Source: Rhizobium sp. TH2
GTDB taxonomy: Bacteria > Pseudomonadota > Alphaproteobacteria > Rhizobiales > Rhizobiaceae
NCBI RefSeq assembly: GCF_024707525.1
Contig: NZ_CP062232.1
Coordinates: forward strand, 124,001-188,000
DNA: 64,000 nt
Direction: 5' to 3'
The notes below the pieces were generated by a model, which saw nothing but the letters and a program-made list of their open reading frames with translations, was not told the DNA's origin and made no database searches. Made by a program: the position numbers and the translations under genes. Below, piece by piece: positions 18,264 through 26,720 of the stretch. Each line of letters begins with the position of its first letter. The stretch's first letter is position 1.

Positions 18264-18953
18264 TCACTCCACAGTGGCAAGCAAGGTCTTTGCGATACCT
18301 GCTGCCGCGGCCACATGGGCTTTGCAGGCTTCTGCGGCGGCCACGGGGTCGTTCTGTTCTATCGCCGCGAAGATCTTGCGGATTTGGGCCGGGCCGGAGG
18401 TCGTGCGGTTGGCGGTGGAGAGTGTCATCACGCGCAGCCGTGAGATACGGCCATTGAGCCGGCTGACGATGTCCCAGGCGATATTGTGGCCGCTGGCCTC
18501 GAAGATCGTGCCGTAAAATTCGGTCGTGGCGTCGAGAATGCCGGGCGGCGAATGCAGTTTCGAGGTGCGGTCGAGTTCGTCCAGCGACTTCCGAAGCTTG
18601 GCCTTGATCTTGTCGTCAGCAACGCGGGCGCAATCCGCCACAGCCGTCGATTCGAGTGCAGCGCGAATCTCGTAGATCTGCCTTGCGTCGTCCCAGTTTA
18701 GCTTGGCAACGATAGGCCCCTGCTTGGCCAGCATTTCGACCAGCCCCTCGGCCTCCAGATGGCGGATGACCTCGCGGATCACCGACCGCGAGACACCGAG
18801 CTGATCGCACAATGTGCGCTCCACAAGCCGTTCTCCGGGCTCGAACAACCCGCTGATGACCGCGCGACGCATGCGATCGAGCGCGATCTCACGCAGCGTC
18901 GTGGGTGGCGTTTCAATGCGCAGGGCGGCGAGACTCTTGGCGTTCTTGGTCAT
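18264..18953 (-). CDS. GntR-family regulator, FCD (FadR) subfamily
   Basis: The 229-residue regulator has an N-terminal winged helix (about residues 15-80, with ERTLCDQLGVSRSVIREVIRHLEAEGLV) and an all-helical FCD ligand domain. It is transcribed away from the DUF1185-hydrolase-monooxygenase operon, and a perfect TGGTATACCA palindrome lies in the shared intergenic region, so it probably represses that operon until the substrate or a metabolite binds. ATG 18953 is chosen because protein similarity begins there; the longer open frame upstream is antisense to the next gene. Confidence 0.9.
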   Translation of the reverse strand: MTKNAKSLAALRIETPPTTLREIALDRMRRAVISGLFEPGERLVERTLCDQLGVSRSVIREVIRHLEAEGLVEMLAKQGPIVAKLNWDDARQIYEIRAALESTAVADCARVADDKIKAKLRKSLDELDRTSKLHSPPGILDATTEFYGTIFEASGHNIAWDIVSRLNGRISRLRVMTLSTANRTTSGPAQIRKIFAAIEQNDPVAAAEACKAHVAAAAGIAKTLLATVE

Positions 18954-18993
18954 GGGCCTTCGTGTAGCCGCAAAATTTCTTTTGCACAAGGTC

Positions 18994-19019
18994 TTGACAC
19001 TCGGTCTTATGGTATACCA
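18994..19019 (+). promoter_or_regulatory. Candidate -35 box and GntR/FCD operator
   Basis: TTGACA at 18994-18999 is a consensus -35. The perfect palindrome TGGTATACCA at 19010-19019 fits the TnGTnnnACnA style of FCD-GntR sites and lies where a repressor would block RNA polymerase. The -10 box is not clear. An AAGGAGA ribosome site follows at 19040. Confidence 0.6.
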
Positions 19020-19052
19020 ACATACAGGAAGACAAATTGAAGGAGATTTCCC

Positions 19053-19655
19053 TTGGCGCCCACCATCCGCAAAACGCTTCTCCACGTGGAGACGGCGCTG
19101 ATCGAAGGCGGGCGCGAGGCAGCCACGCCGCTCAAGCTGATCGCAGCCATGGCCGTGCTCAAGAACCCCTGGGCCGGTCGTGGCTTCGTGGTCGACCTGA
19201 AGCCCGAGATTCATGACGCCGCACCGGTGCTGGGTGCGCTGCTGACGAAAATGATCCTCGAAACGGCCGGTTCGGGCGATGTGGTCGAGGCCTACGGCAA
19301 GTCTGCCGTGGTCGGATTGGACGGAGAAATCGAGCATGCCTCTGCGCTGATCCACACATTGCGCTTCGGCAATCACTATCGCACGGCCGTCGGTGCCAAA
19401 TCCTACCTCGCCTTCTGCAACACGCGCGGCCCGGCCAATGCGCCGATCATGATCCCGCTGATGGACAAGAACGACGAGGGCCGGCGTTCGCATTACCTGA
19501 CAATCCAGTGCGCCATCCCCGATGCGCCGGCGGCTGACGAGATCGTTGTGGCGCTCGGCGCCTCGATCGGCGGCCGGCCGCATCATCGCATCGGCGATCG
19601 CTATCAGGACCTCAAGGAGTTGGGCCACGATGTTGCAAACCCTGCAGCGGTCTAG
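19053..19655 (+). CDS. DUF1185 (AA_synth family) protein
   Basis: The 200-residue protein resembles the DUF1185 'amino acid synthesis' family, whose members occur in catabolic operons with LLM monooxygenases. Conserved-looking stretches are RKTLLHVET, NPWAGRGFVVDL, GKSAVVGLDGEIEHASALIHT and GASIGGRPHHRIGDRYQDL. The biochemical role is not established. The start is TTG 19053, fixed by an AAGGAGA site six bases upstream and by the N-terminal similarity. The 3' end overlaps the next gene by 26 bases. First gene of the operon; it probably acts on an intermediate of the ring-opening pathway. Confidence 0.85.
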   Translation: MAPTIRKTLLHVETALIEGGREAATPLKLIAAMAVLKNPWAGRGFVVDLKPEIHDAAPVLGALLTKMILETAGSGDVVEAYGKSAVVGLDGEIEHASALIHTLRFGNHYRTAVGAKSYLAFCNTRGPANAPIMIPLMDKNDEGRRSHYLTIQCAIPDAPAADEIVVALGASIGGRPHHRIGDRYQDLKELGHDVANPAAV

Positions 19656-20436
19656 GACGCCTTCGGGCGCGGCCTATCTCGACCAGGGCGAGGGCGACGA
19701 AACCGTCGTCCTCATCCACGGGGTGGGCATGCGGATCGAGGCCTGGGGTCCGCAGATCGAGCGGCTGGCAGAGACCTGCCGCGTCATCGCCGTCGATCTC
19801 CCCGGCCATGGTGGTTCGACGCCGCTCGACGGGCCGCCACGTCTCGAGCAGTTCGTCGCGTGGTTCGGCCGAGTGCTGGAAGAGTTGTCATTGGGTCCGG
19901 TCAATGTCGCGGGTCATTCCATGGGCGCGCTGATCGTCACCGGGATTGCAGCGACTGCACAGGATAAGGTGCGCCGGGTCGCTTTGCTCAACGGCGTGCA
20001 TCGGCGTAGTGAGGCTGCCCGGAAGGCGGTCATGGCGCGCGCCGACGAAATCGTCAGCGGCGCGTTCGATCGCGAGGCACCGCTCTCGCGCTGGTTTTCA
20101 GTCGAGGAACGCAACAGCGAGGCCTATGTCCTGGTGCGCGATCTTCTCCAGGCCGTCGATGCGGCCGGTTACGCAGACGCCTACAGGGCCTTTGCCTCTG
20201 GCGATTCGATCTATTCCGATTGTTGGCCAAGGGTGACCCGCCCGGCACTCTTCCTGACCGGAAGCGATGATATGAATTCGACCGCCGAAATGGCGCAGGG
20301 CATGGCGCGCGCCGCACCCCACGGCAAGGTCGTCGTCATACCAGGCCATCGCCACATGGTGAATCTTACGACGCCGGAAACGGTCAATGCGGCACTGGCC
20401 GACTGGCTGACATGGGAGGTGGAGAATGACACTTGA
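19630..20436 (+). CDS. Alpha/beta hydrolase
   Basis: The 268-residue protein has the alpha/beta-hydrolase fold: oxyanion region VLIHGVGM (27-34), nucleophile elbow AGHSMG with Ser97, a candidate acid in GSDD, and a C-terminal GHRHMVN with the catalytic His. It likely hydrolyses an ester, amide or carbamate produced by the monooxygenase, comparable in position to RutD in pyrimidine degradation. ATG 19630 has AAGGAG ten bases upstream; the upstream in-frame extension is antisense-like. It overlaps both neighbours (26 and 11 bases), so the operon is translationally coupled. Confidence 0.87.
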   Translation: MLQTLQRSRTPSGAAYLDQGEGDETVVLIHGVGMRIEAWGPQIERLAETCRVIAVDLPGHGGSTPLDGPPRLEQFVAWFGRVLEELSLGPVNVAGHSMGALIVTGIAATAQDKVRRVALLNGVHRRSEAARKAVMARADEIVSGAFDREAPLSRWFSVEERNSEAYVLVRDLLQAVDAAGYADAYRAFASGDSIYSDCWPRVTRPALFLTGSDDMNSTAEMAQGMARAAPHGKVVVIPGHRHMVNLTTPETVNAALADWLTWEVENDT

Positions 20437-21349
20437 ACCCAGAGCCCTGCGGGATGCCTTCGGCGCATTTCTCACCGGTGTCACCGTCGTGACGACCGTG
20501 GACCAGACCGGCGCGCCGTTCGGCTTCACGGCCAACAGCTTCACCAGCGTCTCCCTCGATCCACCGCTGCTGCTCGTCTGCCTAGCCCGCACCTCGCGCA
20601 ATTATCAGACGCTGACCAGCGCCAAGGGTTTCGCCGTCAATATCCTGTCGGAGAGCCAGAAGGACGTGTCAAATACGTTCGCGCGGCCAGTGGAGGACAG
20701 GTTCTCGGCTGTCGAATGGCGCAAGGGTCCGCATGGCTCGCCCGTGTTTTCCGACGTCGCCGCCTGGTTCGACTGTTCGATGCATGAGCTTGTCGATGCC
20801 GGTGACCACGTTATCCTGATCGGCCGCATCGAGGCCTTCGAGAACAGCGGCAGGACCGGATTGGGCTATGCACGCGGCGGCTATTTCACACCAGCGCTGG
20901 CGGAAAAGACTCTGCTTGCCAATGCCGAGGGTGGGTTGCTGCTCGGTGCCGTTGCGGTGCGCGACGACGATATCCTGCTCGTGCCCGACAGCAAGGGTGG
21001 CTGGACGATTCCCTTCGTCGAAAAGCCCGAAAGCGATGGCATCGAAGCACTTGAAGATCACCTCCATACCCTGACAGGGTTGAGCGTGCAGACCGGCATT
21101 CTTTACTCCGTCTATGAAGACACCAAGACCGGCCGCCAGCAGGTGATCTACCGGGGCAGTCTCGGCGAGGGAACGCCGAGAACTGGACAGTTCTTTCCCA
21201 TACAGGACCTGCCACTGGCCGAGATCGGCGACAATGCGGTGAACGAGCTCGTGAAGCGCTATGCTGCAGAGAGCACGCTGGGCAATTTCGGTGTCTATTT
21301 CGGCAATCAGGAAAAGGGCCGGGTGCACGCCGTGGCCGCTAAAGGGTAA
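20426..21349 (+). CDS. Flavin reductase with C-terminal Nudix-like domain
   Basis: Residues about 1-160 form a flavin-reductase (HpaC/RutF-like split-barrel) domain, with FGAFLTGVTVVTT, GFTANSFTSVSLDPPLLLVC and FAVNILSESQ. It would supply reduced FMN to the adjacent luciferase-like monooxygenase. Residues about 165-300 look like a Nudix fold (GGLLLGAVAV, GGWTIPFVEKPESDGIEALEDHLHTLTGL), but the catalytic REUXEE glutamates are missing, so this tail is probably structural or ligand-sensing. The overlap with the hydrolase and a GGAGGTGGAG site fix the start. At 307 residues it is longer than plain flavin reductases because of the tail. Confidence 0.85.
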   Translation: MTLEPRALRDAFGAFLTGVTVVTTVDQTGAPFGFTANSFTSVSLDPPLLLVCLARTSRNYQTLTSAKGFAVNILSESQKDVSNTFARPVEDRFSAVEWRKGPHGSPVFSDVAAWFDCSMHELVDAGDHVILIGRIEAFENSGRTGLGYARGGYFTPALAEKTLLANAEGGLLLGAVAVRDDDILLVPDSKGGWTIPFVEKPESDGIEALEDHLHTLTGLSVQTGILYSVYEDTKTGRQQVIYRGSLGEGTPRTGQFFPIQDLPLAEIGDNAVNELVKRYAAESTLGNFGVYFGNQEKGRVHAVAAKG

Positions 21350-21354
21350 TCCCG

Positions 21355-22392
21355 ATGAAATTCTCGCTCTTCGTCCATATGGAACGGCTGGATGCCAGCC
21401 AAAACCACCAGCAGCTCTATGAAGAGTTCATCAGGCTGTGTGAGATCGCCGACGCGGGTGGTATGCATGCGATCTGGACCGGCGAACACCACGCGATGGA
21501 TTTCACTATTGCGCCAAATCCGTTCGTCAACATTGCCGATCTCGCGCGTCGAACCAAGAATGTCAGGCTCGGCACCGGCACGGTGATCGCGCCTTTCTGG
21601 CATCCGATCAAACTCGCTGGCGAAGCGGCGATGACCGACATCATTTCCGGCGGGCGGCTCGATATCGGGATCGCGCGTGGCGCCTATGGATTCGAATATG
21701 AGCGCCTGCTGCCCGGGCTGGACGCCTGGGGCGCCGGCCAGCGCATGCGCGAACTTATCCCTGCCGTGAAGGGCATCTGGAACGGCGACTACGCACATGA
21801 CGGCGAGTTCTGGAAATTTCCCGCCACCACGTCCGCGCCGAAGCCGGTGCAGCAACCGCATCCGCCGATCTGGGTCGCGGCGCGCGATCCGAACAGCCAT
21901 GAATTCGCGGTGGCCAACGGCTGGAACGTGCAATGCACGCCGCTTGCTAATGGCGAAGCCGAGATTTCAAGCCTGATGGAACGGTTCACCGCAGCCTGCG
22001 GCAAGAACCCAGATATCGAGCGGCCGAAGATCATGCTGCTGCTCCACACCTATGTGGGCAGTGATGCGGCCGATATCGAGCAGGCAGCTCGGGAGCTGAG
22101 CGTCTACTACAATTACTTCTTCGCCTGGTTCAGGAACGAGCGGCCAATCCACCAGGGCCTGATCGAACGACTCTCCGAAGAAGAACTCGCGGCCAATCCC
22201 AATCTGTCGCCAGAGATGATGCGGACGAACATGCCCATCGGCACGCCGGATGAAGTCATTCGCCGGCTAAAAGTCTACGAGGATCTCGGCTATGACGAAT
22301 ATTCGCTCTGGATCGACAGCGGCATGAGCTTCGAGCGCAAGAAGGCCTCGCTCGAGCGTTTCATTGCCGATGTCATGCCGGCTTTTCAGTGA
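21355..22392 (+). CDS. Luciferase-like (LLM class) flavin-dependent monooxygenase
   Basis: The 345-residue TIM-barrel protein has the LLM signatures: WTGEHHAMDF (35-45), NVRLGTGTVIAPFWHPIKLAGE (65-90), GRLDIGIARG and a C-terminal GTPDEVIRRLKVYEDLGYDE. It should use reduced flavin from the upstream reductase and O2 to oxidise, and possibly open, a heterocycle or other organic substrate, as RutA does for uracil. It lies five bases after the reductase gene and is followed by an aldehyde dehydrogenase. The substrate is unknown. Confidence 0.9.
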   Translation: MKFSLFVHMERLDASQNHQQLYEEFIRLCEIADAGGMHAIWTGEHHAMDFTIAPNPFVNIADLARRTKNVRLGTGTVIAPFWHPIKLAGEAAMTDIISGGRLDIGIARGAYGFEYERLLPGLDAWGAGQRMRELIPAVKGIWNGDYAHDGEFWKFPATTSAPKPVQQPHPPIWVAARDPNSHEFAVANGWNVQCTPLANGEAEISSLMERFTAACGKNPDIERPKIMLLLHTYVGSDAADIEQAARELSVYYNYFFAWFRNERPIHQGLIERLSEEELAANPNLSPEMMRTNMPIGTPDEVIRRLKVYEDLGYDEYSLWIDSGMSFERKKASLERFIADVMPAFQ

Positions 22393-22400
22393 GGCGAGAG

Positions 22401-23864
22401 ATGCAACGGTTCCAGCAATATATCGACGGTGTCTTTGAGGACGGCTCGGCCCGCTTCGACAGCCTTGACCCCGCCACCGGCGATGTCTGGGCATCGATGC
22501 CGGAGGCTCGTGAGGAGGATGTCGACCGTGCGGTGAAGGCGGCCGAGAAAGCTCTCTGGTCCGGCGCATGGCCTGCAATGACGGCAACAGCGCGCGGCAA
22601 GCTGCTCTATCGCCTCGCCGACCTGGTGCAGGCCAACGCCCCCACGCTTGCCGAACTCGAAACGCAGGATACAGGAAAGATCATCCGGGAGACTTCGGCG
22701 CAGATCGCCTATGTCGCCGACTATTACCGCTATTATGCCGGGCTCACCGACAAGATCGAGGGCGCCACGCTCGCCATCGACAAGGCCGACATGGATGTCT
22801 GGACTCGCCGCGAACCGGTCGGTGTCGTCGCGGCGATCGTGCCGTGGAACAGCCAGCTCTTTCTCTCGGCGGTCAAGCTCGGGCCGGCGCTGGCGGCGGG
22901 CTGTACGGTGGTGGTCAAGGCATCCGAGGATGGCCCGGCACCGCTGCTCGAATTCGCCCGCCTGGTACATGAGGCCGGCTTCCCGAACGGCGTGGTCAAT
23001 GTCATCACCGGCTTCGGGCCATCCTGCGGCAGCGCGCTCACCCGGCATCCCGGCGTGGCCCATATCGCCTTCACCGGTGGCCCCTCGACCGCCGCGCAGG
23101 TTGTGCGCAATTCCGCCGAGAGCCTCGCGACGACTTCCCTGGAACTCGGCGGCAAATCGCCGTTCATCGTCTTTGCCGATGCCGATTTGGAAAGTGCCGC
23201 CAACGCCCAGGTCGCTGGCATTTTCGCGGCCACCGGCCAGAGTTGCGTCGCCGGTTCGCGACTGATCATCGAGGCCTCGGTCAAGGATCGTTTTCTTGAT
23301 CTGCTCAAAGCCAAGGCGGAAGCGATCCGCATCGGTTCGCCGCTCGATATGCGCACCGAAGTCGGGCCGCTCTGCACGTTGCGGCAGCGGGATCATATCG
23401 AGAAGATTGTCGCCGCGTCGATCGAGGCGGGTGCCAAGGTGGTCACCGGTGCGAAAGCCGTGGATGGCGAAGGCTTCTACTATCTGCCGACGATCCTTGA
23501 TTGCGACGGTGTCACCTCGCCTTCGGTCGAGGCCGAACTGTTCGGGCCTGTGCTTTCCGTGATGTCCTTCGAGACGGAGGACCAGGCAGTCCAACTCGCC
23601 AACGATACCCGCTACGGACTGGCATCCGGGGTCTTCACCCGGAATCTCGCACGTGCGCACCGGATGATCCGAAAAATCCGTGCCGGCATCGTCTGGGTGA
23701 ACACCTATCGCGCCGTCTCGCCTATCGCGCCCTTCGGTGGCTATGGCCAGTCCGGACAGGGCCGAGAGGGCGGCATGGCGGCGGCGCTCGACTATACAAG
23801 AACCAAGACAGTCTGGCTGCGCACCTCCGACGATCCGATCCCCGATCCCTTCGTGATGCGGTGA
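22401..23864 (+). CDS. Aldehyde dehydrogenase
   Basis: The 487-residue NAD(P)-dependent aldehyde dehydrogenase has VPWN (Asn150), LELGGKSP (Glu248) and the catalytic Cys282 in TGQSCVAGSR, so the active site is complete. It presumably oxidises an aldehyde released by the monooxygenase/hydrolase steps. ATG 22401 is chosen; an in-frame GTG at 22389 overlaps the upstream gene's stop region and is possible. It is followed by the ABC importer genes of the same operon. Confidence 0.93.
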   Translation: MQRFQQYIDGVFEDGSARFDSLDPATGDVWASMPEAREEDVDRAVKAAEKALWSGAWPAMTATARGKLLYRLADLVQANAPTLAELETQDTGKIIRETSAQIAYVADYYRYYAGLTDKIEGATLAIDKADMDVWTRREPVGVVAAIVPWNSQLFLSAVKLGPALAAGCTVVVKASEDGPAPLLEFARLVHEAGFPNGVVNVITGFGPSCGSALTRHPGVAHIAFTGGPSTAAQVVRNSAESLATTSLELGGKSPFIVFADADLESAANAQVAGIFAATGQSCVAGSRLIIEASVKDRFLDLLKAKAEAIRIGSPLDMRTEVGPLCTLRQRDHIEKIVAASIEAGAKVVTGAKAVDGEGFYYLPTILDCDGVTSPSVEAELFGPVLSVMSFETEDQAVQLANDTRYGLASGVFTRNLARAHRMIRKIRAGIVWVNTYRAVSPIAPFGGYGQSGQGREGGMAAALDYTRTKTVWLRTSDDPIPDPFVMR

Positions 23865-23867
23865 GCC

Positions 23868-23945
23868 ATGTTCGACGAGATCCGCATCAACAAGATCATG
23901 ACGCCGGCGGCCTTTTCGCCGCTCGGCGGAAATGCGCCTGCCTGA
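23868..23945 (+). other. Possible 25-codon open frame or 5' gene remnant
   Basis: ATG 23868 opens a 25-codon frame (MFDEIRINKIMTPAAFSPLG..., stop TGA) directly between aldehyde dehydrogenase and the importer's binding protein. The composition reads like the N-terminus of an enzyme more than random sequence, so it may be the left-over start of a deleted gene. No function is claimed. Confidence 0.3.
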
Positions 23946-23982
23946 ACAATACAACGACCAAACAGAACAAGGAAAAGGGAAC

Positions 23983-24993
23983 ATGAAAAACAGGATTGCT
24001 ATCGCACTCTTCTCCGCCGCTCTCGGCTTCGCCGGAGCCGCGAGCGCCGAGGACATGGTCTTCACCAGCTGGGGCGGCACCACCCAGGACGCGCAGAAGG
24101 CCAGCTGGGCGGAGAGCTTCACCGGCGAAACCAAGATCAATGTGACGCAGGATGGTCCCACCGACTACGGCAAGATCAAAGCCATGGTCGAAGCCGGCAA
24201 TGTCAACTGGGATGTCGTCGATGTGGAAGGCGACTATGCGGTCCAGGCCGGCAAGCTCGGACTGCTGGAAAAGCTCGACTTCTCCATTATCGACAAGTCC
24301 AAGCTCGATCCGCGTTTCGTGACCGACTATTCGGTCGGCAGCTTCTATTATTCCTTCGTCATCGGCTGCAACAAGGACGCTGTCGCCGCATGCCCGAAGA
24401 GCTGGGCGGATGTCTTCGATACCGCGAAATTCCCCGGCAAGCGCGCCTTCTACAAATGGTCCGCGCCTGGTGTGATCGAGGCGGCCCTGCTGGCTGACGG
24501 CGTAGCCGCCGACAAGCTCTATCCGCTCGATCTCGATCGCGCCTTCAAGAAGCTCGACACGATCAAGGCCGACATCATCTGGTGGGACAGCGGTGCGCAA
24601 TCGCAACAACTGCTGGCCTCCGCCGAGGCGCCCTTCGGCTCCTTCTGGAACGGCCGCCTGACCGCGCTTGCCGCCACCGGTGTAACAGTCGAGACATCAT
24701 GGACCAACAACATCACTGCGGCTGACTCGCTGGTCGTGCCGAAGGGGACCAAGAACAAGGACGCGGCGATGAAATTCATCGCGCATGCGACGAGCGAGCA
24801 GGCCCAGGCGAGCTTTGCGACCGCGACCGGCTATGCGCCCGTGAACCTCGAGTCCAACGTGCTAATGGACCCCGAACTGCGCAAGACCCTGCCCGACATG
24901 CAGGCGGATACCCAGGTCAATGCAGACATGGATTACTGGGCGGAGCATCGCGACGAGATCGGCACCCGCTGGTACGCCTGGCAGGCTCAATAA
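23983..24993 (+). CDS. ABC importer substrate-binding protein, PotD/family-1 type
   Basis: The 336-residue periplasmic protein has a clear Sec signal (KNRIAIALFSAALGFAGAASA, cleavage after ASA) and a mature chain typical of spermidine/putrescine-type binding proteins (VFTSWGGTTQDAQKASWAE, NVTQDGPTDYGKIKAMVEAG, DIIWWDSGAQSQQLL). It delivers the ligand to the two permeases that follow. Such proteins bind polyamines, opines, betaines or small acids; given the operon, the catabolic substrate itself is likely. ATG 23983 follows AAGGAAAAGGGAAC. A strong hairpin after the gene probably sets a high level of this protein relative to the permeases. Confidence 0.92.
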   Translation: MKNRIAIALFSAALGFAGAASAEDMVFTSWGGTTQDAQKASWAESFTGETKINVTQDGPTDYGKIKAMVEAGNVNWDVVDVEGDYAVQAGKLGLLEKLDFSIIDKSKLDPRFVTDYSVGSFYYSFVIGCNKDAVAACPKSWADVFDTAKFPGKRAFYKWSAPGVIEAALLADGVAADKLYPLDLDRAFKKLDTIKADIIWWDSGAQSQQLLASAEAPFGSFWNGRLTALAATGVTVETSWTNNITAADSLVVPKGTKNKDAAMKFIAHATSEQAQASFATATGYAPVNLESNVLMDPELRKTLPDMQADTQVNADMDYWAEHRDEIGTRWYAWQAQ

Positions 24994-25012
24994 AGACCCG
25001 CAAGGGTTCCAC

Positions 25013-25035
25013 GCGGACCGGCACAGCCGGTCCGC
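25013..25035. terminator. Intercistronic hairpin after the binding-protein gene
   Basis: GCGGACCGGC and GCCGGTCCGC form a perfect ten-base-pair stem with an ACA loop, 20 bases after the binding-protein stop and 24 before the permease start. There is no T-run. Such hairpins commonly stabilise the upstream mRNA or attenuate the downstream genes, which suits the high binding protein to permease ratio of ABC importers. Confidence 0.7.
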
Positions 25036-25058
25036 CATCTTCTGAACGGACGGCAACG

Positions 25059-25916
25059 ATGGCAGTTTCAGCAACGATGGGTAACGAGGGACGAAAGGCG
25101 CGCAGGGACGGCAGCCTCAGCTATGTCGTGCCGGCGCTCGTGCTCGTCGTCCTGTTTTTCGTCGTGCCCGTTCTGATGCTGCTGATGCGCAGCGTGCTCG
25201 AACCCGAGCCGGGGCTGCAGAACTATGCGACCCTGCTCGGCTCCACCACCTATCTCAGGATATTCCTCAACACGTTCATCGTCGCGGGCGTGGTGACCAT
25301 CATATCCGTTTTGATCGGCTATCCCGTGGCCTGGCTGCTTGCCATCATGCCTGAGAAATGGTCGCGGCTCGTGCTCGCCATCATCATCCTTTCGATGTGG
25401 ACCAACCTGCTGACGCGCACCTATGCCTGGATGGTCCTGCTGCAGCGGACCGGCGTGATCAACAAGTCGCTGATGGGTCTCGGCCTGATCGACCAGCCGC
25501 TGCCGCTGGTCAACAATCTCATCGGCGTCACCATCGGCATGACCTATATCATGCTGCCCTTCGTAATCCTGCCGCTGATGGGCGTGATCCGCGCCATCGA
25601 CCCTGCGATCCTGCGTGCCGCCGCACTCTGTGGCGCCACCAGCATGCAATGTTTCACCCGCGTGCTGCTGCCGCTGTCGCTGCCGGGGATCGCCGCCGGC
25701 GCGCTGATGGTGTTCGTCATGTCGCTCGGCTACTTCGTGACGCCGGCACTGCTCGGTGGCACATCCAACATGATGCTGGCGGAGCTAGTGGCCCAGTTCG
25801 TTCAATCGCTGGTCAACTGGGGCATGGGCGGGGCTGCGGCTCTGGTGTTGCTGGTTGTCACGCTGGCGCTCTACGCCGTGCAGCTCAAATTCTTCAACAC
25901 CGCGCGGGCGAGGTAG
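25059..25916 (+). CDS. ABC importer permease, PotB type
   Basis: The 285-residue inner-membrane permease has six predicted transmembrane segments and the cytoplasmic EAA-like loop (ILRAAALCGATSMQCFTRVLLPLSLPGI, about 190-215) that docks onto the ATPase. It belongs to the PotB/family of spermidine/putrescine-type importers. Two ATGs (25059, 25077) are possible starts. Its stop is three bases before the next permease gene. Confidence 0.91.
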   Translation: MAVSATMGNEGRKARRDGSLSYVVPALVLVVLFFVVPVLMLLMRSVLEPEPGLQNYATLLGSTTYLRIFLNTFIVAGVVTIISVLIGYPVAWLLAIMPEKWSRLVLAIIILSMWTNLLTRTYAWMVLLQRTGVINKSLMGLGLIDQPLPLVNNLIGVTIGMTYIMLPFVILPLMGVIRAIDPAILRAAALCGATSMQCFTRVLLPLSLPGIAAGALMVFVMSLGYFVTPALLGGTSNMMLAELVAQFVQSLVNWGMGGAAALVLLVVTLALYAVQLKFFNTARAR

Positions 25917-25919
25917 GCC

Positions 25920-26720
25920 ATGCTGCTCGATTTCGACAAGCTCGGCGCATGGCGATGGTTCCTGATCGGGTTGACCGTGCTGGTCTGTCTGTTCCTGATC
26001 CTGCCGATCGTCTTCATCGCGGCGCTTTCCTTCGGCTCGTCGCAATGGCTGATCTTCCCGCCGCCGTCCTGGACGCTGCGCTGGTATCATGACCTGTTCG
26101 CCGATCCGCGCTGGCTCTGGTCGGCACTGACCAGTCTCAAGATCGCGGCCATCGTCACCGTGCTGTCGGTGGTGATCGGCTTTCTCGCCGCGCTCGGCCT
26201 CAATCGCGGCCGGTTCGCCGGCCGTGATGCGCTCAAGGCGCTGTTCCTGACGCCGATGATCCTGCCGGTGGTGGTGCTTGCGGTGGCGCTCTATGCGCTG
26301 TTCCTCAAGTTCGGACTCGCAGGCACCACCATAGCCTTCGTGATCGCCCACCTCCTGATCGCGCTACCGTTCTCGATCATCTCGATCGGCAACGCGCTCG
26401 AGGGTTTCGATCGCTCGATCGAGGATGCAGCGATCCTCTGCGGCGCTAGCCCGTGGGAGGCACGCCTGCGGGTGACCGTCCCGGCGATCAGCCACGGCAT
26501 ATTCGGGGCGGCCGTCTTCTCTTTTCTCGCCTCGTGGGACGAGGTGGTGCTCGCGATCTTCATGGCGAGCCCGACGCTGCAGACGCTTCCGGTGAAGATC
26601 TGGTCGACCCTCCGGCAGGACCTCACGCCGGTGATCGCGGCGGCCTCGACCCTGCTCATCGCCTTCACCATTCTCCTGATGATTACAGCGGCACTCGTCC
26701 GCAAGGGACGAAAAGCATGA
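25920..26720 (+). CDS. ABC importer permease, PotC type
   Basis: The 266-residue second permease of the importer has six hydrophobic segments and the EAA loop (IEDAAILCGASPWEARLRVTVPAI, about 160-185). It forms the transmembrane heterodimer with the preceding protein. The stop overlaps the ATPase start (ATGA). Confidence 0.91.
   Translation: MLLDFDKLGAWRWFLIGLTVLVCLFLILPIVFIAALSFGSSQWLIFPPPSWTLRWYHDLFADPRWLWSALTSLKIAAIVTVLSVVIGFLAALGLNRGRFAGRDALKALFLTPMILPVVVLAVALYALFLKFGLAGTTIAFVIAHLLIALPFSIISIGNALEGFDRSIEDAAILCGASPWEARLRVTVPAISHGIFGAAVFSFLASWDEVVLAIFMASPTLQTLPVKIWSTLRQDLTPVIAAASTLLIAFTILLMITAALVRKGRKA

Noticed and set aside
22386..24161. A 591-codon open frame on the minus strand
   Set aside because: Antisense to the aldehyde dehydrogenase gene and the start of the binding-protein gene; no motif and no ribosome site.
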